Shown here piece after piece: positions 22,651-34,699 of a stretch of 64,000 nucleotides of DNA. Source of the stretch: Erodium maritimum (Eukaryota; Streptophyta; Magnoliopsida; Geraniales; Geraniaceae). The position numbers and the translations under genes are program-made. Under the pieces are notes generated by a model that did not search any database, was not told the origin of the DNA, and saw nothing but the letters and a program-made list of their open reading frames with translations. The number at the start of each line of letters is the position of its first letter. Position 1 is the stretch's first letter. The stretch is from contig OY997588.1 in NCBI GenBank assembly GCA_963921825.1, positions 57,544,803 to 57,608,802 of the forward strand, in the 5' to 3' direction.

Positions 22651-24105
22651 ATGGCTCCCGGTAGACGCGGACGAGCGGCAGGAACACGGGGTCGGGCACC
22701 CACGCGAGGCCGGCGGGGACGGTCAGCAGGGGCACCGGGGAGGGTGCCAACCGTTAAGCCCGCCGAGGACGCGGAGGTGCAGGGCACTCCTGTCGGAGAA
22801 GACAGGAGGAGTGACGCGGGGCCATCTACAGGCACCCCCAGTGTTCCGCCAGTCGCGGACCCTCCGGTTATGACTGCCCTGGATGAGCTGACCAGGACAG
22901 TTCAGAGTTTGGTGGCGGTCATCGCCAGCCGAGAGTCGGCTTCGCCAGCACCAGAGGCAGCCGCGGTCCCGGTAAGGGCCGTTCACACAGAGGATCATAC
23001 CTCCCGAGCACTACTAGATTTCCTGAAGCTCGGGATACCTATTTTTGTCGGGGAGCCAAACCCCGACCTAGCCGAGCGGTGGCTAGAGCAGGTCACACGA
23101 GACCTAGATACATCGGGTGTCGAGGATGGCCGTCGCAGAGTGTCCTTCGCGGCCCATCAGCTGAGAGACAGCGCCTACCACTGGTGGGGGCGTGTGAAGG
23201 ACACGGTCGGATACGACTACGACGTCTTTCAAGAGGTATTCATGGCACAGTACTTTCCCGAGTCGGCTCGGCTGGAGCGACATCGGCAGTTCTTAGACCT
23301 GGAGAAAGGAGGGATGACGGTAGCAGAGTACGAGGCCAGGTTCACAGCCTTGGCCAGATTCGCGCCAGAGATGGTGATGAGCGAGACGAACCGTTGCCTG
23401 CGGTTCCAGGGAGGTCTGAGGCTGGGCATCCGGAACCAGGTTCTTGCCTTGAGGCTGCGGAAGTATACCGACCTCGTGGACACCGCGGCTACAGTGGAGC
23501 AGGGCGCCAGGGATGCAGCCAGGGGTCGTGAAGTCCGACCGCGGCCGATCAGTTTTGCAGGGCCGTCAGACTCACGAGACTCGCGGAGGCAGCGGACCGC
23601 GGGGTTCTTCCGACCACCGCCTCATCAGGGTGGATCGAGGTAGTAGGGGTCAGTGGCATCAGTGGGGCATGTCGCCTCATAGAGGAGGCCGTCATGCTAT
23701 CACTGCGGGCAGCCAGGCCACTTATAGTGAGACTGTCCGGTGAAGGGAGGACCCGCGGCAGTACCAGCTACTAGCCAGACAGGCCAGGGCTCGGGGTCGA
23801 GGGCTGACGAGATCAGATGTTACCGATGCGGCCGGGTTGGTCACACTATGGCATGGTGCCGCGAGCAGTTGGGGGAGACATCAGTGCAGCGACCACATCA
23901 GTCGCGGACGGTACAGTCGCCCAGAGGTGGCCCTCGACAGGGTCAGCAGCCGAGGTCGTCACGGCCGTCTATGAGCGCACCGATTCCGAGACAGCAGCAG
24001 AGTCACAGTTATTCAGCAGCCAGCGCGCCGAGTCAGAGGCAGCAGGCCTCACAGGGGAGAGTATATGCAGTCACCGACTCCAGAGCCCCGAGACCTAGCA
24101 CGTAA
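22651..24105 (+). pseudogene. Chromovirus A gag with in-frame stops
   Basis: ATG at 22651 opens an Arg/Gly-rich N-terminus (MAPGRRGRAAGTRGR). It is followed by a capsid-like retrotransposon gag domain (residues about 130-270: ERWLEQVTRDLD, AYHWWGRVKD, YFPESARLERHRQFLDLEKG, MTVAEYEARFTALARFAP). The frame continues to 24105 through two zinc knuckles: CYHCGQPGH near 23695, interrupted by TAG TGA at 23725-23730, and intact CYRCGRVGHTMAWC near 23818. Other stops are TAG TAG at 23641-23646, TAG at 23680 and TAA at 24103. All six lie in one frame without indels, so decay was by substitution. Confidence 0.9.
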
Positions 24106-26265
24106 CGCGAGACTATCCAGGGTACGTGTTTATTGTATCATTTATGGGCTTTATTCTTATTTGATACCGGGGCGTCGCACTCTTTTATTTCGTCGGGTTG
24201 TGCTGAGAGGTTGGGGTTGAGCTTAGAGCCGTTGAGTCCACCCCTATGCCTGGACACCCCAGTTGGGGGTGGTGCATCGTTGACTAGAGTGTGTCGTGCC
24301 TGCGAGATTAGAGTCGCAGACTGTCCTTGCCCTGGTGATCTTCTCGTGTTGGGGATGACTACCTTTGATGTGATCTTGGGAATGGATTGGTTGTCGAGGT
24401 ACCGAGCCAATATCGATTGCTACAGGCGACGAGTGACAGTGACAGTGGGTGGCACGAAGGTGACGTGTGTTCTGGGGAGTAAGAGTGGGGTCCTCCTGTC
24501 GGCGTTGTCCGCAGAGGAGGAAGTACCGGCTGCGCAGAGACGAGAATTACCGAGAGTGGTATGCGAGTTCCCCGAGGTCTTTCTTGAGGAGTTGAGCGGG
24601 TTGCCACCGATTCGTGAGGTGGAGTTCGGGATTGACCTAGTGCCGGGAACGGCGGCGATATCGATGGCGCCTTACAGGTTTGCGCCGGCAGAGTTGACTG
24701 AGCTGAAGCGTGAGCTAGAGAAACTTCAGCATAAGGGGTTTATCCGTCCGAGTGCATCGCCGTGGGGAGCACCAGCACTCTTCGTGAAGAAGAAGAGTGG
24801 AGAGCTACGGATGTGTATAGATTACCGGAAGCTGAATCGGGTTACGGTGAAGAACCGGTACCCGATGCTGAGGATCGATGACTTGTTCGACCAGTTGAGA
24901 GGGGCGACCCACTTCTCGAAGATCGATCTGCGATCCGGTTATTATCAGTTGCGAGTCCGTGAGGGGGACGTCGTAAAGACTGCATTCCGGACACGCTATG
25001 GGCACTACGAGTTCCTGGTGATGCCATTCGGACTGACGAACGCGCCAGCAGCGTTCATGGACCTGATGAACAACATATTTCGGCCGTACCTAGATCAGTT
25101 TGTGGTGGTGTTCGTGGACGACATCCTGATATATTCGCAGAACGAGGCAGCGCATAAGGCACATCTGAGGGATGTTCTGACACTACTGCGCGAGCATCAG
25201 CTATATGCCAACCGGGAGAAGTGCGAGTTCTGGCTCTCTGAGGTGAGATTCCTCGGCCACATCGTATCCCGTGAAGGTATCCTGGTCGATCCGTCGAAGA
25301 TCGACGCGGTCTCGAAGTGGGCACGGCCCACGAGTGTTTTCGAGATCCGCAGCTTTCTGGGATTGGCAGGCTACTATCGGCGATTTGTCCAGGATTTTGC
25401 ACGACTAGCCGCACCGATGACTCTGTTGACGCGCAAGGGTGTTGGGTTCGTGTGGAAAAATGACTGTGAGCGTGCATTCGCGGAGTTGAAGACTCGACTG
25501 ACTACAGCTCCAGTGTTAGTGGTGCCCGAGCGAGGGATTGGTTATGATGTTTACTGTGATGCATCCGGAGAGGGACTGGGCTACGTGCTGATGCAGTCGG
25601 GCAGAGTTGTGGCTTATGGCTCCAGGCAGTTGAAGACGCACGAGTGCAACTATCCTACCCACGACTTGGAGCTAGCAGCAGTCGTGTTTGCGCTGAAGAG
25701 CTGGCGATATTATCTGTATGGCGAGGGGTTTCAAGTGTTCTCGGATCACAAGAGCCTCAAGTACATATTTTCCCAGCGAGACCTGAACATGCGTCAACGA
25801 CGGTGGATGGAACTACTCGAGGAGTACGACTTCGAGCTACACTACCATCCGGGCAAGGCGAACGTTGTCGCCGACGCCTTGAGTAGGAAGTCGGTTCCGA
25901 ACCTCGCCAGCTTATCAGTCCGAGAGTGGGGCATGATGGGGGAGCTGAGCACGTTCGGGCTTGAGCTTGAGGAGATTACTGACGGTGTGGCCGTGTGCTC
26001 TTTGGTGGCTCAGCCCTCACTGCTTGCCCAGGTGTTGGAAGCGCAGACGGAGGACGTCGAAGCATCAGATATCCGCGAGAGAGTCGTCAGGGGTGACGAG
26101 GTGGTGGGCTGGGAGGATAGTATTGATTGGGGATTACGGTACCGCGGGGGGCTGTTCGTGCCGGTTAACTGTAGAGACGCCGTGTTACGAGAGGCACACC
26201 ATTCGCGTCTTACAGTGCATCCGGGGGGCACCAAGATGTATCGTGACCTCAGACGGCACTACTGA
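24106..26265 (+). pseudogene. Chromovirus A pol: protease, RT, RNase H, integrase N-terminus
   Basis: The frame continues from gag. Protease: [12 protein letters not shown] (near 24160). [55 protein letters not shown] and catalytic FVDD at 25111-25122. RNase [19 protein letters not shown] with [19 protein letters not shown]. Integrase: the His-His part of the zinc domain ([14 protein letters not shown]). A TGA at 26263-26265 stops the frame at a site where Trp is usual in this family, between the His pair and the Cys pair. About 700 codons are open otherwise, and catalytic motifs of protease, RT and RNase H are intact. Confidence 0.93.
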
Positions 26266-27501
26266 TGGCGTGGTATGAGGAGAGCAGTCGCAGAGTTTGT
26301 GTCGAGATGCCTCGTCTGTCAGCAGGTGAAGGCCGAGCATCAGCGTCCAGCGGGATTGTTACAGCCACTACCGATTGCTCAGTGGAAGTGGGAACACATT
26401 ACGATGGATTTCGTGTGCGGGCTACCGAGATCGCCAAAGGGAAACGACGACGTGTGGGTGGTGGTTGACCGGTTGACTAAGTCGGCCCACTTCCCGACGA
26501 TGAGGATGACTGACCCGGTAGACAAGTTGAGCAGCTTGTATATTCAGGAGATAGTGCGTCTCCACGGGGTCCCGGTGTCGATAGTATCTGACAGGGATCC
26601 CCGCTTCACGTCCAGATTTTGGCCGAGTCTGCAGAAGGCACTGTGGACCGAGGTTCTACTCAGCACATCACATCATCCCCAGACAGACGGTCAGTCTGAG
26701 CGTACCATTCAGATCTTGGAGGACATGTTGCGAGCATGTGTGCTGGATTTCAGAGGATCTTGGGAGACCCACCTGCCATTTGTCGAGTTCGCCTACAACA
26801 ACAGCTTCCAGGCCAGTATCGGGATGGCACCGTTCGAAGCTTTGTATCGGAGGCAGTGTCGGTCACCAGTATGCTGGGCAGAGGTAGGGGACAAGAGTCT
26901 GCTGGGGCCAGATCTTGTTAGAGAGACGACGGAGAAGGTCGCACTAATCCGCGATCGGTTGAGGACCGCGCAGAGCCGACAGAAGAGTTATGCCGACAGG
27001 CGACGTCAACCTCTTGAGTTTGCAGTCGGGGATCACGTGTTCCTGAAGGTGAGCCCGAGGAAGGGGTTGGTGCGGTTCAGGCGCAGCGGGGGCAAGTTGG
27101 CTCCGAGGTACATAAGCCCGTTCGAGATCTTGGGCAGGGTGGTAGCAGTGGCTTATCGTCTGGCGTTGCCACCGCAGCTTGGGAGAGTCCATAACGTCTT
27201 CCACGTGTCCCAGTTGCGGCAGTACAACGCAGACCCCTCCCACGTCATCGAGTGGACTGATATCGAGGTGGCTGATGATGTCTCCTATGAGGAGCAGCCG
27301 GTTCGGATCATGGACACACGACAGCAGATTATGCGGGGAGGCAAGATTATACGCTTGGTCCGAGTACAATGGAAACATCACGGGGCTGAGTCGACGTGGG
27401 AACGCGAGGACGAGGTTCGCGCGAAGTATCCCGGCATGTTCGACTCCCGAGGTACGTCTATTTTAAATTTCGCGGACGAAATTCCTTTAAGGGGGGTAGA
27501 C
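26266..27501 (+). pseudogene. Chromovirus A integrase core and chromodomain
   Basis: Directly after the TGA and in the same frame: the Cys pair (SRCLVCQQVKAEHQRPAG), catalytic Asp in HITMDFVCGLP, second Asp in SIVSDRDPRFTSRFW and Glu in TDGQSERTIQILEDM. Then a GPY/F-type C-terminus (KLAPRYISPFEILGRV) and VHNVFHVSQLRQY. The chromodomain lies at about 27280-27440 (EEQPVRIMDTRQQIMRG, VQWKHHGAESTWERE). Chromodomains direct integration to marked chromatin. No stop precedes the polypurine tract; the frame runs on into the 3' LTR to 27558, so the normal stop was probably lost or shifted. Confidence 0.92.
27487..27501 (+). other. Polypurine tract of chromovirus A
   Basis: TTAAGGGGGGTAGAC lies immediately before the 3' LTR start TGTAATAACC at 27502. 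This is the plus-strand primer site. Confidence 0.88.
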
Positions 27502-29906
27502 TGTAATAACCACTTCTGGTCAACGTCAGTCAAACCTGCGAAAAACAGGAAAATCTAAAAAAATTTAAGACAGACACTTAACTTAACCTGAATTGACCCC
27601 GAGGGTCATACTGGACTTAATTTGACTCTGTTATCGACTAAAATGAGTTCCGGGGGACTCAGGGCAACTTTCTGATCATTTTGGGAAATGTTGACTTTTC
27701 GTTGGAAAAGTCAACCGAGTGACGTTTTGGTCCATTCGAGGACCGTTTTGGATCCAAAAAGCTAGGCCGTCGTCGCAGCGGTCTTAGTCGAGCCGTTTCC
27801 TTGTAGCCCGTCAACTTTCGTAATATCTTGGAAAAAGTGCCCGTTCGGGGCCCGAAACGTCCGTTTTTCGCGAAACTAATTGGAAATTATCAACTAGATA
27901 TTTTCCAAAAGGTGTGGGACCGACCTTGACACATGTCCTAATTGTGGTGGTGTTAGTTTTGGGGGGGAAATGTGTGGTGTATAGGGGTGGCCGAACCTAA
28001 GGGTTAAAGGAGGGGGTTTTGGGGTTAGTTGTTAGTTGAATTAAATTAGAAAGAAGAAGAGAGGGTTTAGAGAGAGAAGGAGAAGAAGAAGAAGAAGAAG
28101 AGAGAAGAAAGGAAATTGAGCTAGGGTTTGTTATTCAACCATTGGATCGATTCAAAGCAAAGAGCAAACCTCTTCCCCTCGTCTTCCTCGTCGGTAAGAC
28201 CTAACCCGATCTTCGTTTTGTTAACTTTGGAAAGTTAGGGTTTTGTATAAAACTATGGGTTAGGGTTGTATTGAGTTTGGGGGATAGTTGGAGACGTTTT
28301 GGAGTTGGTTGGAGGTGAAGAATGACGTTTTTCGGTGACCGGAGGCTCGGGAGGAGCTCCGGCCACCGTGGGTGGTGGCCGGCCGGCCATGAGGTGGCTG
28401 GCCGGAGCTGGCAGCAGCCACCACATGGTGGCCGAGCCTCCCCTTAAACCCTAGGGTCTCGGCCAAGGAGTTTGGGTGGGGCCCACGTGCTCGGTTGCTC
28501 GGGTTTTAATGTTCGGGTGGTTTAAAACGTTCCCCGGGCCATTTATCCTAAACCGAATCGAAATTTGGAATTAAATTGGAGAAGTCGTAATTAACGGGTT
28601 TTAGAAACTTTAAACGTTAATTAATTGACTTAGAAGTCGGAATTCGATTCCGTCAAGTGCTTTGAGTTCCTTGAAATATTATAAGACCGTAGAAACGAAA
28701 ACAGGGGCTTTTGGAGCCCCGGAAGGCAATTATTGAAAACCGGGCAGATTCGCCATGTCGGGCGAATCGGGCCTTTAAGGGTCCTTTATCGACAATGTCA
28801 AGTAATTGAGAAGTTTGGGAGTGATCGGCTTTATCGGGGTTACGTTTGAGCGTTAAGTTTATTAATTTTCGGTTTATTCGTACTAGTTTAAAAGTACTTT
28901 GAAATTGTGCTCTTTTAGATCGTGTTGCGGACCGAGGCAAAGGGAAGCTCGTCGAGTGACTGGGTCTACTTCGGGTTTTGTTGGAGCGCTTTTGGATTAT
29001 ATACGAGGTAGGGAAAAGTAGCCGGATCTCGGCCCTGATTAGGGAAAGTTAATAGTAGAATTGCACGTGACACCGGGGTGTCGTGGGTTGAGTAGAATTA
29101 TTTAAATATTAGAAAAGCATGATACGGGATTGTACCGTTTAAGAGAAAATCATGTGACACTTAGTAGTGTCGTAGGAACAGAGAACTTAGCGATAATTGA
29201 ATTACTGGAGGCATATGACCATGCCCGGAGGTTGTTTGTGAAACTAGTGATCTTAGGACTGTTGGAGGCATCGAGTATGCCGGAGGTTGTTGTGCGTTAT
29301 TTATTGTTGAGTTTGGGTGGCCTTGAGAGCCCGTATTATTTTGTTGTTGAGTTGGGTGGCCTTGAGAGCCCGTATTATTTTGTTGTTGAGTTTGAGTGGC
29401 CTTGAGAGCCCGTGTTATTTATTGTTGAGTTTGGGTGGCCTTGAGAGCCCGTGTATTTAAATTGATGTTTTGGGGTGGCCGTGAGTGCCGTGGGGTTGTT
29501 GAACCCGAGTCTTGACCATGGTGTGTCTTGAGTGGCAGCGAGTGCCGTGGGGTTGTTGAACCCGAGTCTTGACCGTTGGTGTGTCTTGAGTGGCAGTGAG
29601 TGCCCGTGGGGTTGTTGAACCCGAGTCTTGATTGTTGAGGTGTCTTGAGTGGCCTTGAGTGCCTGTGTGTTTGAACTTGCATGTGATTGTGATTGTGGTT
29701 ACCTAAAGTTGTGAGTTCGAAAGGTCGACAGCCTGATCCGACTTAGTGTCGATGAATTGCGAGTTCGAAAGGTCGACAACCTGATCCGACTTAGTGTCGA
29801 TGAATTGCGAGTTCCAAAGGTCGATAGCCTGATCCGACTACGTGTCGAGGAATTGCGATAGGTCGATCCCTGACCTGATAGAGATTGGTTACTGAGCAGC
29901 TGGTGT
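27502..29906 (+). repeat. 3' LTR of chromovirus A, truncated at its end
   Basis: It keeps the 1-kb segment missing from the 5' LTR, including a GAA-rich run (28070-28110) and a Gly/Pro-rich GC tract (28330-28440). It stops at CAGCTGGTGT, equivalent to 20950 of the 5' LTR. The last 533 bp, with the hairpin and terminus, are absent. The three tandem zones are at 29300-29460, 29470-29650 and 29710-29860. Adding both copies gives a complete LTR of about 2.9 kb, the size of solo LTR C. Confidence 0.92.
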
Positions 29907-30830
29907 TTGAAACAAATTTGAAATTTCCATCTACACGATACATTTTAAATCTATCTTTATTAAGTTTGTTTATTGAAAATGATTTACAAGAAATAGATAG
30001 AACAAAAACATTTTAAAATTAATCTAAGAAAAAAATCCTTTATTTTCTTAAAAATGAGACAGTAAGTGCCAATAGCTTTCACTAGTGTTTTGTCTTTGTT
30101 TCTCATAAAAATAAAGTAAAATTCACTTAGAGTTATGGTTTACGTTGTAAGAAATCCCTACATGGAATTAGAAACATGGGCATTTGCATTACTATAAATC
30201 CACCAAGTTGTTGATGAAGCACAATATGGATTAGACTCAAAAAGAGCTTATGAAACCCAAAAGATTACCTTTCTTTTCGAACCATCCCTCCTTTTTAGAC
30301 AATCCCTACGTAAGTGACCAAGCTTTTTGCAAAAAAAAAATGTATTTGCCTTCTTGATTGCTTTATTAGTGTCATTTAACTTGGGTAGTGCTCTCTTCGG
30401 GCTTGAATGTCGTGTGCTCCTCCATTAGGCCCAACTTCTTGAATATGATGCGCAACCTTAATACCTTCACGGATCAGTCTGGCTTCCTCTTGTACCAATT
30501 AATTAGTCAATTCATTCACTGCCAATTATTCCATAATGACATTGTAATGAATTTGGAATGACCCATATTGAGGAAGAAATGTATTTAGGACAAATTAGAC
30601 GAGGAATGATTGTGCACTTTCATTCCCAAATTTCTTATCTTGGCCGGTAGGTTGGTCATTTCGATGCAATGTTCATGCATAGACCTTGTACCATCAAACT
30701 TCATGGTTGTAATATCTGCCATAAGTTATCCCTATAATCCACAATTAGGATCAACATGCTATCCTTTTCCTCCTTCTCTTATGAGCTAATCTTCTTCTAC
30801 GATGAATATTGTAGTATAGTCAAGGAGAAT
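29907..30830 (-). pseudogene. Copia I gag-protease remnant
   Basis: The reverse complement gives gag motifs TTMKFDGTRSMHEHCIEM and NLPAKIRNLGMKVHNH (30640-30720), zinc knuckle residues CKKLGHLRRDC (30280-30330) and protease-region TTWWIYSNANAHVSNSM (30150-30230). After these comes FIFMRNKDKTLVKAIGTYCLI, typical of the region between protease and integrase. Frameshifts and stops are frequent. It is cut at 29906/29907 by the broken end of chromovirus A. Confidence 0.7.
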
Positions 30831-33179
30831 TGTAAGGTTTGATTGTTAAGGTTGGCTCAACTCATCACCGCAAGGGAACGGCTAAGTCTTGTCATGTCGC
30901 GACACAAAAGAAAGGAGAGCACGTTGTTGGTGAATCCTCAAACATTGAACCGGTTGCTCCGACGAAGGGAAAGGAAACACTGGCCAAAGGGGGAACTGTG
31001 CTTGTTGATGGTGGTCCGAGCATACATAGAGCTGAAGCCCGATGCTATATAACATGGAAGAAAATTATCCGCACAAAGTCCGGTGGAGAGATGATAGGGA
31101 CGATACCAACACCGCATTAACATTTGACGCACCAAGCCGAACTGTTGGCCCAACGTCCACCTTGACTAGGTCTGTAGTAGCTGCCACATCAGGCCCACCC
31201 TCAATGTGCCCAAAAGCATTCTGGACCGAGACCCCATATGGAACTAACTTCACAATGATTCACAAGCCCTAGGTTGGGCTCATGTAGCAACGCATGCCTA
31301 ATATTGTGTACCGATGAGCGTAAATGTGTTCTAGTTAATTTGACATTTTTCCCAAAAAATTTACCTTGTTTTTATATTTTTAGCGTTTACTAATAATTGT
31401 GCAAAATCTCGGTCTTGGTCAATATTTTTCAAGTGTTCAAAATATATTCATGATTGGTCTTTTTTTGTAGACCGCAAAAAAAAAATTGACGTAAGAACGA
31501 GGTTAATCGGAGCACTAGTGGAGCGGGAAAGAGCTATTAAAGCGTTAATTTAAAAAGTGCAAAAAGTTGTCAGGTAGAAGCTCTGGTGTGGCGCAGCGTA
31601 GCTGTTATTGTGCACCCGCGTCTCCACGACCTCGACCCTCTGACCACGCACTAACCTGCTATATGCGGTTCGATTGCTTTTGTTTTCAACTGTGCGATTG
31701 TTGACTAGTGCAAGTAAGCCGATCCGACGGCCTGCCGACCCGGCTGCACTGCTCTTCTAAAGTTGTGCTCGCACCTGATCCAAAGCAACAACTCAGACTC
31801 CTCTCCTCCGTGCGCAATGTTTTGGGGATGGATAAGAACATATTCATTTTTCCCTCCGGCTCGCGTGTAGGGATAAACATCAGAATTGTCATTTTTTTGT
31901 TTCTTATATATACATTAATAGCGTGAGAGCATCCATTTGGAAGGGGAGAATACGTAGACGCACGACAGACTTTGGCCGGCGATGACTCGGTGCTCAGGCC
32001 ACTTCCAGCGAAGCTCTGGCCATCCACGTGAAACCCACACTCCCATCTTTCCATTCCATCAGGTTGTCTCAATTTTGGGGGCTCCCAAGCGTAGAAAACA
32101 AGGGTTCAAAAGCGGCTCAACACCCATCTCGGGTTCAAGTCATTTTGGAAATTTTGGATCGTTTTTGAGTTGGGTTTTGACGATATAAGCTAAGAATCAC
32201 CATTCCTAGCATGAGTTTTTATCTTATTTCATCTTTTCCTATGCTCAATGTCGATTTCCAACCTTGATTTCATCGTTTTTAGCTTTATGGCTCATGAGTA
32301 GTCACTCCGGGCCATGAATGTAGTTGTAAATACATTTTAGTGTAATTAATGCATGAGGATATTCATTTGTGGTGTGAGATGATGATTTTTGCGATATTGA
32401 GTTCGATACCCATTTGTGTTTGTTACCCGATTTAATTGATTTTGGTCGATTTATGTACGTAGATCGATTTTAGGTTAATTAAATTAGGGAAAATAATTTG
32501 TATGTATTGGTTGCATGCTAAATTAGAGATTTTGGTTACTTAATATCTTTAGTGCTTATTTTGGATGCTTGATTTTATCGTTGCATTCTATATGAGATTG
32601 ATTATTTTTCGATTATTAATACTTATATCAGGTGTGTTTTAAACTAAATTGATGATTTCAGACGTGGATTTCCCTTGTGTGATTTATTGCTTTGGGTGTG
32701 GATTGCCCCGTGAATTATTAGTTGTAGCTATCTAGAAATGGTGTATGATTTATTTGTGCACTTTGAGACTATTTGAGACATTAAACTGCATCATTGCTTT
32801 TCTTGACGAGTTATCTAGTTTGAGTGATACCAAGTCCCTTATTAGTGGACTTATGTAGATCACACTCTAACCATGACGTTCATGTTAAATTCAGAATGGT
32901 CGGGTTAGGGAAGTTGATCTGGATGTAGCTAGATAATTTACTTTTTTAGAGATTGTGTTCTACGCTTAAGTATTACTAGAACGAGGCTCTATTTAGTTCA
33001 ACTTGATTATTTGTACCATCTTTATTGTTGGTGTTGGATATTCGAGAAGTGAACTAGGAGTAGCTAGGCACAATTCTTTATTTTTGCTTGTCTATTTTAG
33101 CATTTGTGTGTTACTAGGGTAAGCAACGCTTATCCTATGTAAGTTGACTCGCTTTGGTTATTTATCTATATGATGTATT
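30831..33179. other. Unassigned sequence between the two nests
   Basis: 30839-31272 has short overlapping plus-strand frames without any recognised motif. 31430-31540 resembles the inner part of the 16224-17563 inverted-repeat element (TCAAAATATATTCATGA core and AGCGGGAAA). 31902-31915 is a TATA-like TTATATATACATT followed by a GC-richer 31930-32100. From 32190 to 33179 it is T-rich and stop-rich with no motif I can name; it could be intron, intergenic DNA or an LTR of an unknown family. No gene is called. Confidence 0.3.
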
Positions 33180-33507
33180 TGTTAGTCTTAGTGCCTGTAG
33201 TTCAATCGTAAATCTCCAAATAGACATATCATCGTTTGCAATAAAAGTAAAACGGTTTTATATTACTTATGTGTTGGAGTAATATATCGAATTATGTTCT
33301 TATCTATGTCCACCAAGCGAAGTAGAACCATATATTGAGTGGAATTACACTTGATGGGTCCCTAGTCAATAAAGTTTCACTAGAAGCGACTAGTATGAAA
33401 AATGACTCTTTATGGCTCACGCTCTATTAGTCATTGGAATGAGATTCCGGAGTCTGATAATAGATAACATGTGGGATATGATATTGGACGACCCGACATG
33501 AATATGT
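33180..33507 (+). repeat. 5' LTR of copia G, first part
   Basis: TGTTAGTCTTAGTGCC is the reverse complement of the right end of the B/D LTRs. The part continues to GACGACCCGACATGAATATGT, where element E is inserted. The target TATGT (33503-33507) reappears as TATTT at 59785-59789. Confidence 0.85.
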
Positions 33508-34380
33508 TGTTGGAATAATGTGCGTAAACTGTTTTAAAGACTTTTAGAACTAAACAAAACGAACAGAGAAATAAGCAAGCAATCGAAAGGTAAAAGGAAC
33601 GACCAACCCGGTTGAAGAGAAGAACAAGAAAACACAGCTGAGACGTGGCACGGAAGTCCACTGACTTGAAAGCAAATTGTCCGGCGTGACCGTGGTGGCG
33701 ATCAGCTGCAGTTGCTCCCCAAGGATCACCCAGCTCTACCCGGTAGCGCGCCCACTCGCTTTACCGGATGTGGAAGCAACAGAACGATAACCAGAACAAG
33801 AGTGCAAAAATGTTTGGGTAAAGTGACTGGAAAAAATATAAGCTCTGGAAATTCGTTTGAAAATGATGATCCAAAATGAGCCAAAGCCATCTCTATTTTT
33901 AGGATCAACAGAAGCAGGGGTAAAGGAGTAAAACACCAAAAAACGTTTCAGCACATTAAGAGTCTCAATTGAAACAAATTTCCGTTTGAAAATAATTAAC
34001 CCATGGTTTAATTCCGAATCAAAATGGAAATACGTTACAACTCGTTCAAAAAGATTTGACAAATCAGATAAAACTTTTTCCAAAAAATTAAAGTTTGATC
34101 TGTTTTAGCACGCCCCGCAGGTGCTCCACACGAACCCAAACCCGAACCCAAACCCGATCCCGTGCCCGTGCCCACTCCCGGCCCGGCCCATCCCACCCCG
34201 GACGAACGGCGACGGCAGTGCGCGAGAGGCCCAGACCGGCCCAACCTGCATAGGGCCCATTAGTGCTTGTTGAACAAGAAAGGGAAGGGAGAGCTTATAA
34301 ACCTAGTGCCACTTCCCTCCCTTTCCAATGTGGTACCTTTGCAAAAAAAGAAAAAGGCTTTTGAAGCCATTTTTCCAACA
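33508..34380 (-). repeat. 3' LTR of copia E
   Basis: It runs from TGTTGGAATAATG to TTTTTCCAACA. The polypurine tract lies just inside, at 34381-34395 (reverse complement CCATTTTGTTGGGAT). A GC-rich array of CCCGAACCCAAA-type repeats (34120-34190) lies near its right end; the matching part of the 5' LTR is at 59535-59605. Confidence 0.87.
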
Positions 34381-34699
34381 ATCCCAACAAAATGGCGACA
34401 ACTGCCGAAAAAACATAAAACATTTTAAAAGAAAGGAAAAACACCCAAATGTTCTGGTTAAAGGAAGGTGCGATACTTAAGCATCAATATCTTTCGATTT
34501 GAATTGATGCATAGTGAGATGTGATAACAAATTACTTTAAGTAAGTGAATAAAATCTTGAACTTACTTAGCTTCTGTTGATACGTCACACAACACATACC
34601 ATACTTCAAATTCCACTAAATCCGCGAAACTATCAAGACGCTATTAAAGGCCATGCGTGTACATTGGTTCTAATGACTGCTCTAGGAAGACTTTGCCCC

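Larger units (their letters stand above)
19558..29906 (+). mobile_element. Tekay-like chromovirus A (Ty3/gypsy), nearly full length
   Basis: 5' LTR 19558-21483, tRNA-Met-type primer site at 21487, gag with CCHC knuckles, protease, RT, RNase H, integrase and a C-terminal chromodomain, polypurine tract at 27487-27501, then a 3' LTR that breaks off at 29906. The order and the chromodomain identify a chromovirus; PPT and LTR context suggest the Tekay/Del group. The left flank CTGAT (19553-19557) has no partner because the 3' LTR is truncated. All coding parts share one frame but contain seven stop codons, so the copy is inactive. Confidence 0.93.
15069..30830 (-). mobile_element. Old copia element I, split by nested insertions
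   Basis: On the minus strand the readable order is gag and protease (29907-30830), then RT and RNase H (17590-18330), then a 3' untranslated region, then a polypurine tract CAAGTGGGAGAC (reverse of 15070-15086). This is copia order with integrase missing. The gap is occupied by LTR fragment H and chromovirus A. Two Mutator-type elements sit in its 3' part. The parts are strongly decayed with many stops. Membership of both coding pieces in one element is inferred from order, orientation and similar decay. A 26-bp direct repeat (CATAAAAGAGAGTGTAAAGA core) occurs at 16087 and 16189 in its 3' part. Confidence 0.6.

Noticed and set aside
30839-31272. Two overlapping plus-strand frames of 93 and 76 codons
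   Set aside because: No recognisable motif, no convincing gene structure, and decayed repeat DNA on both sides; left as unassigned sequence.
31990-32190. TATA-like site followed by a GC-richer stretch as a host-gene promoter and first exon
   Set aside because: No downstream coding exon could be joined to it; the following 1 kb is stop-rich in all frames.
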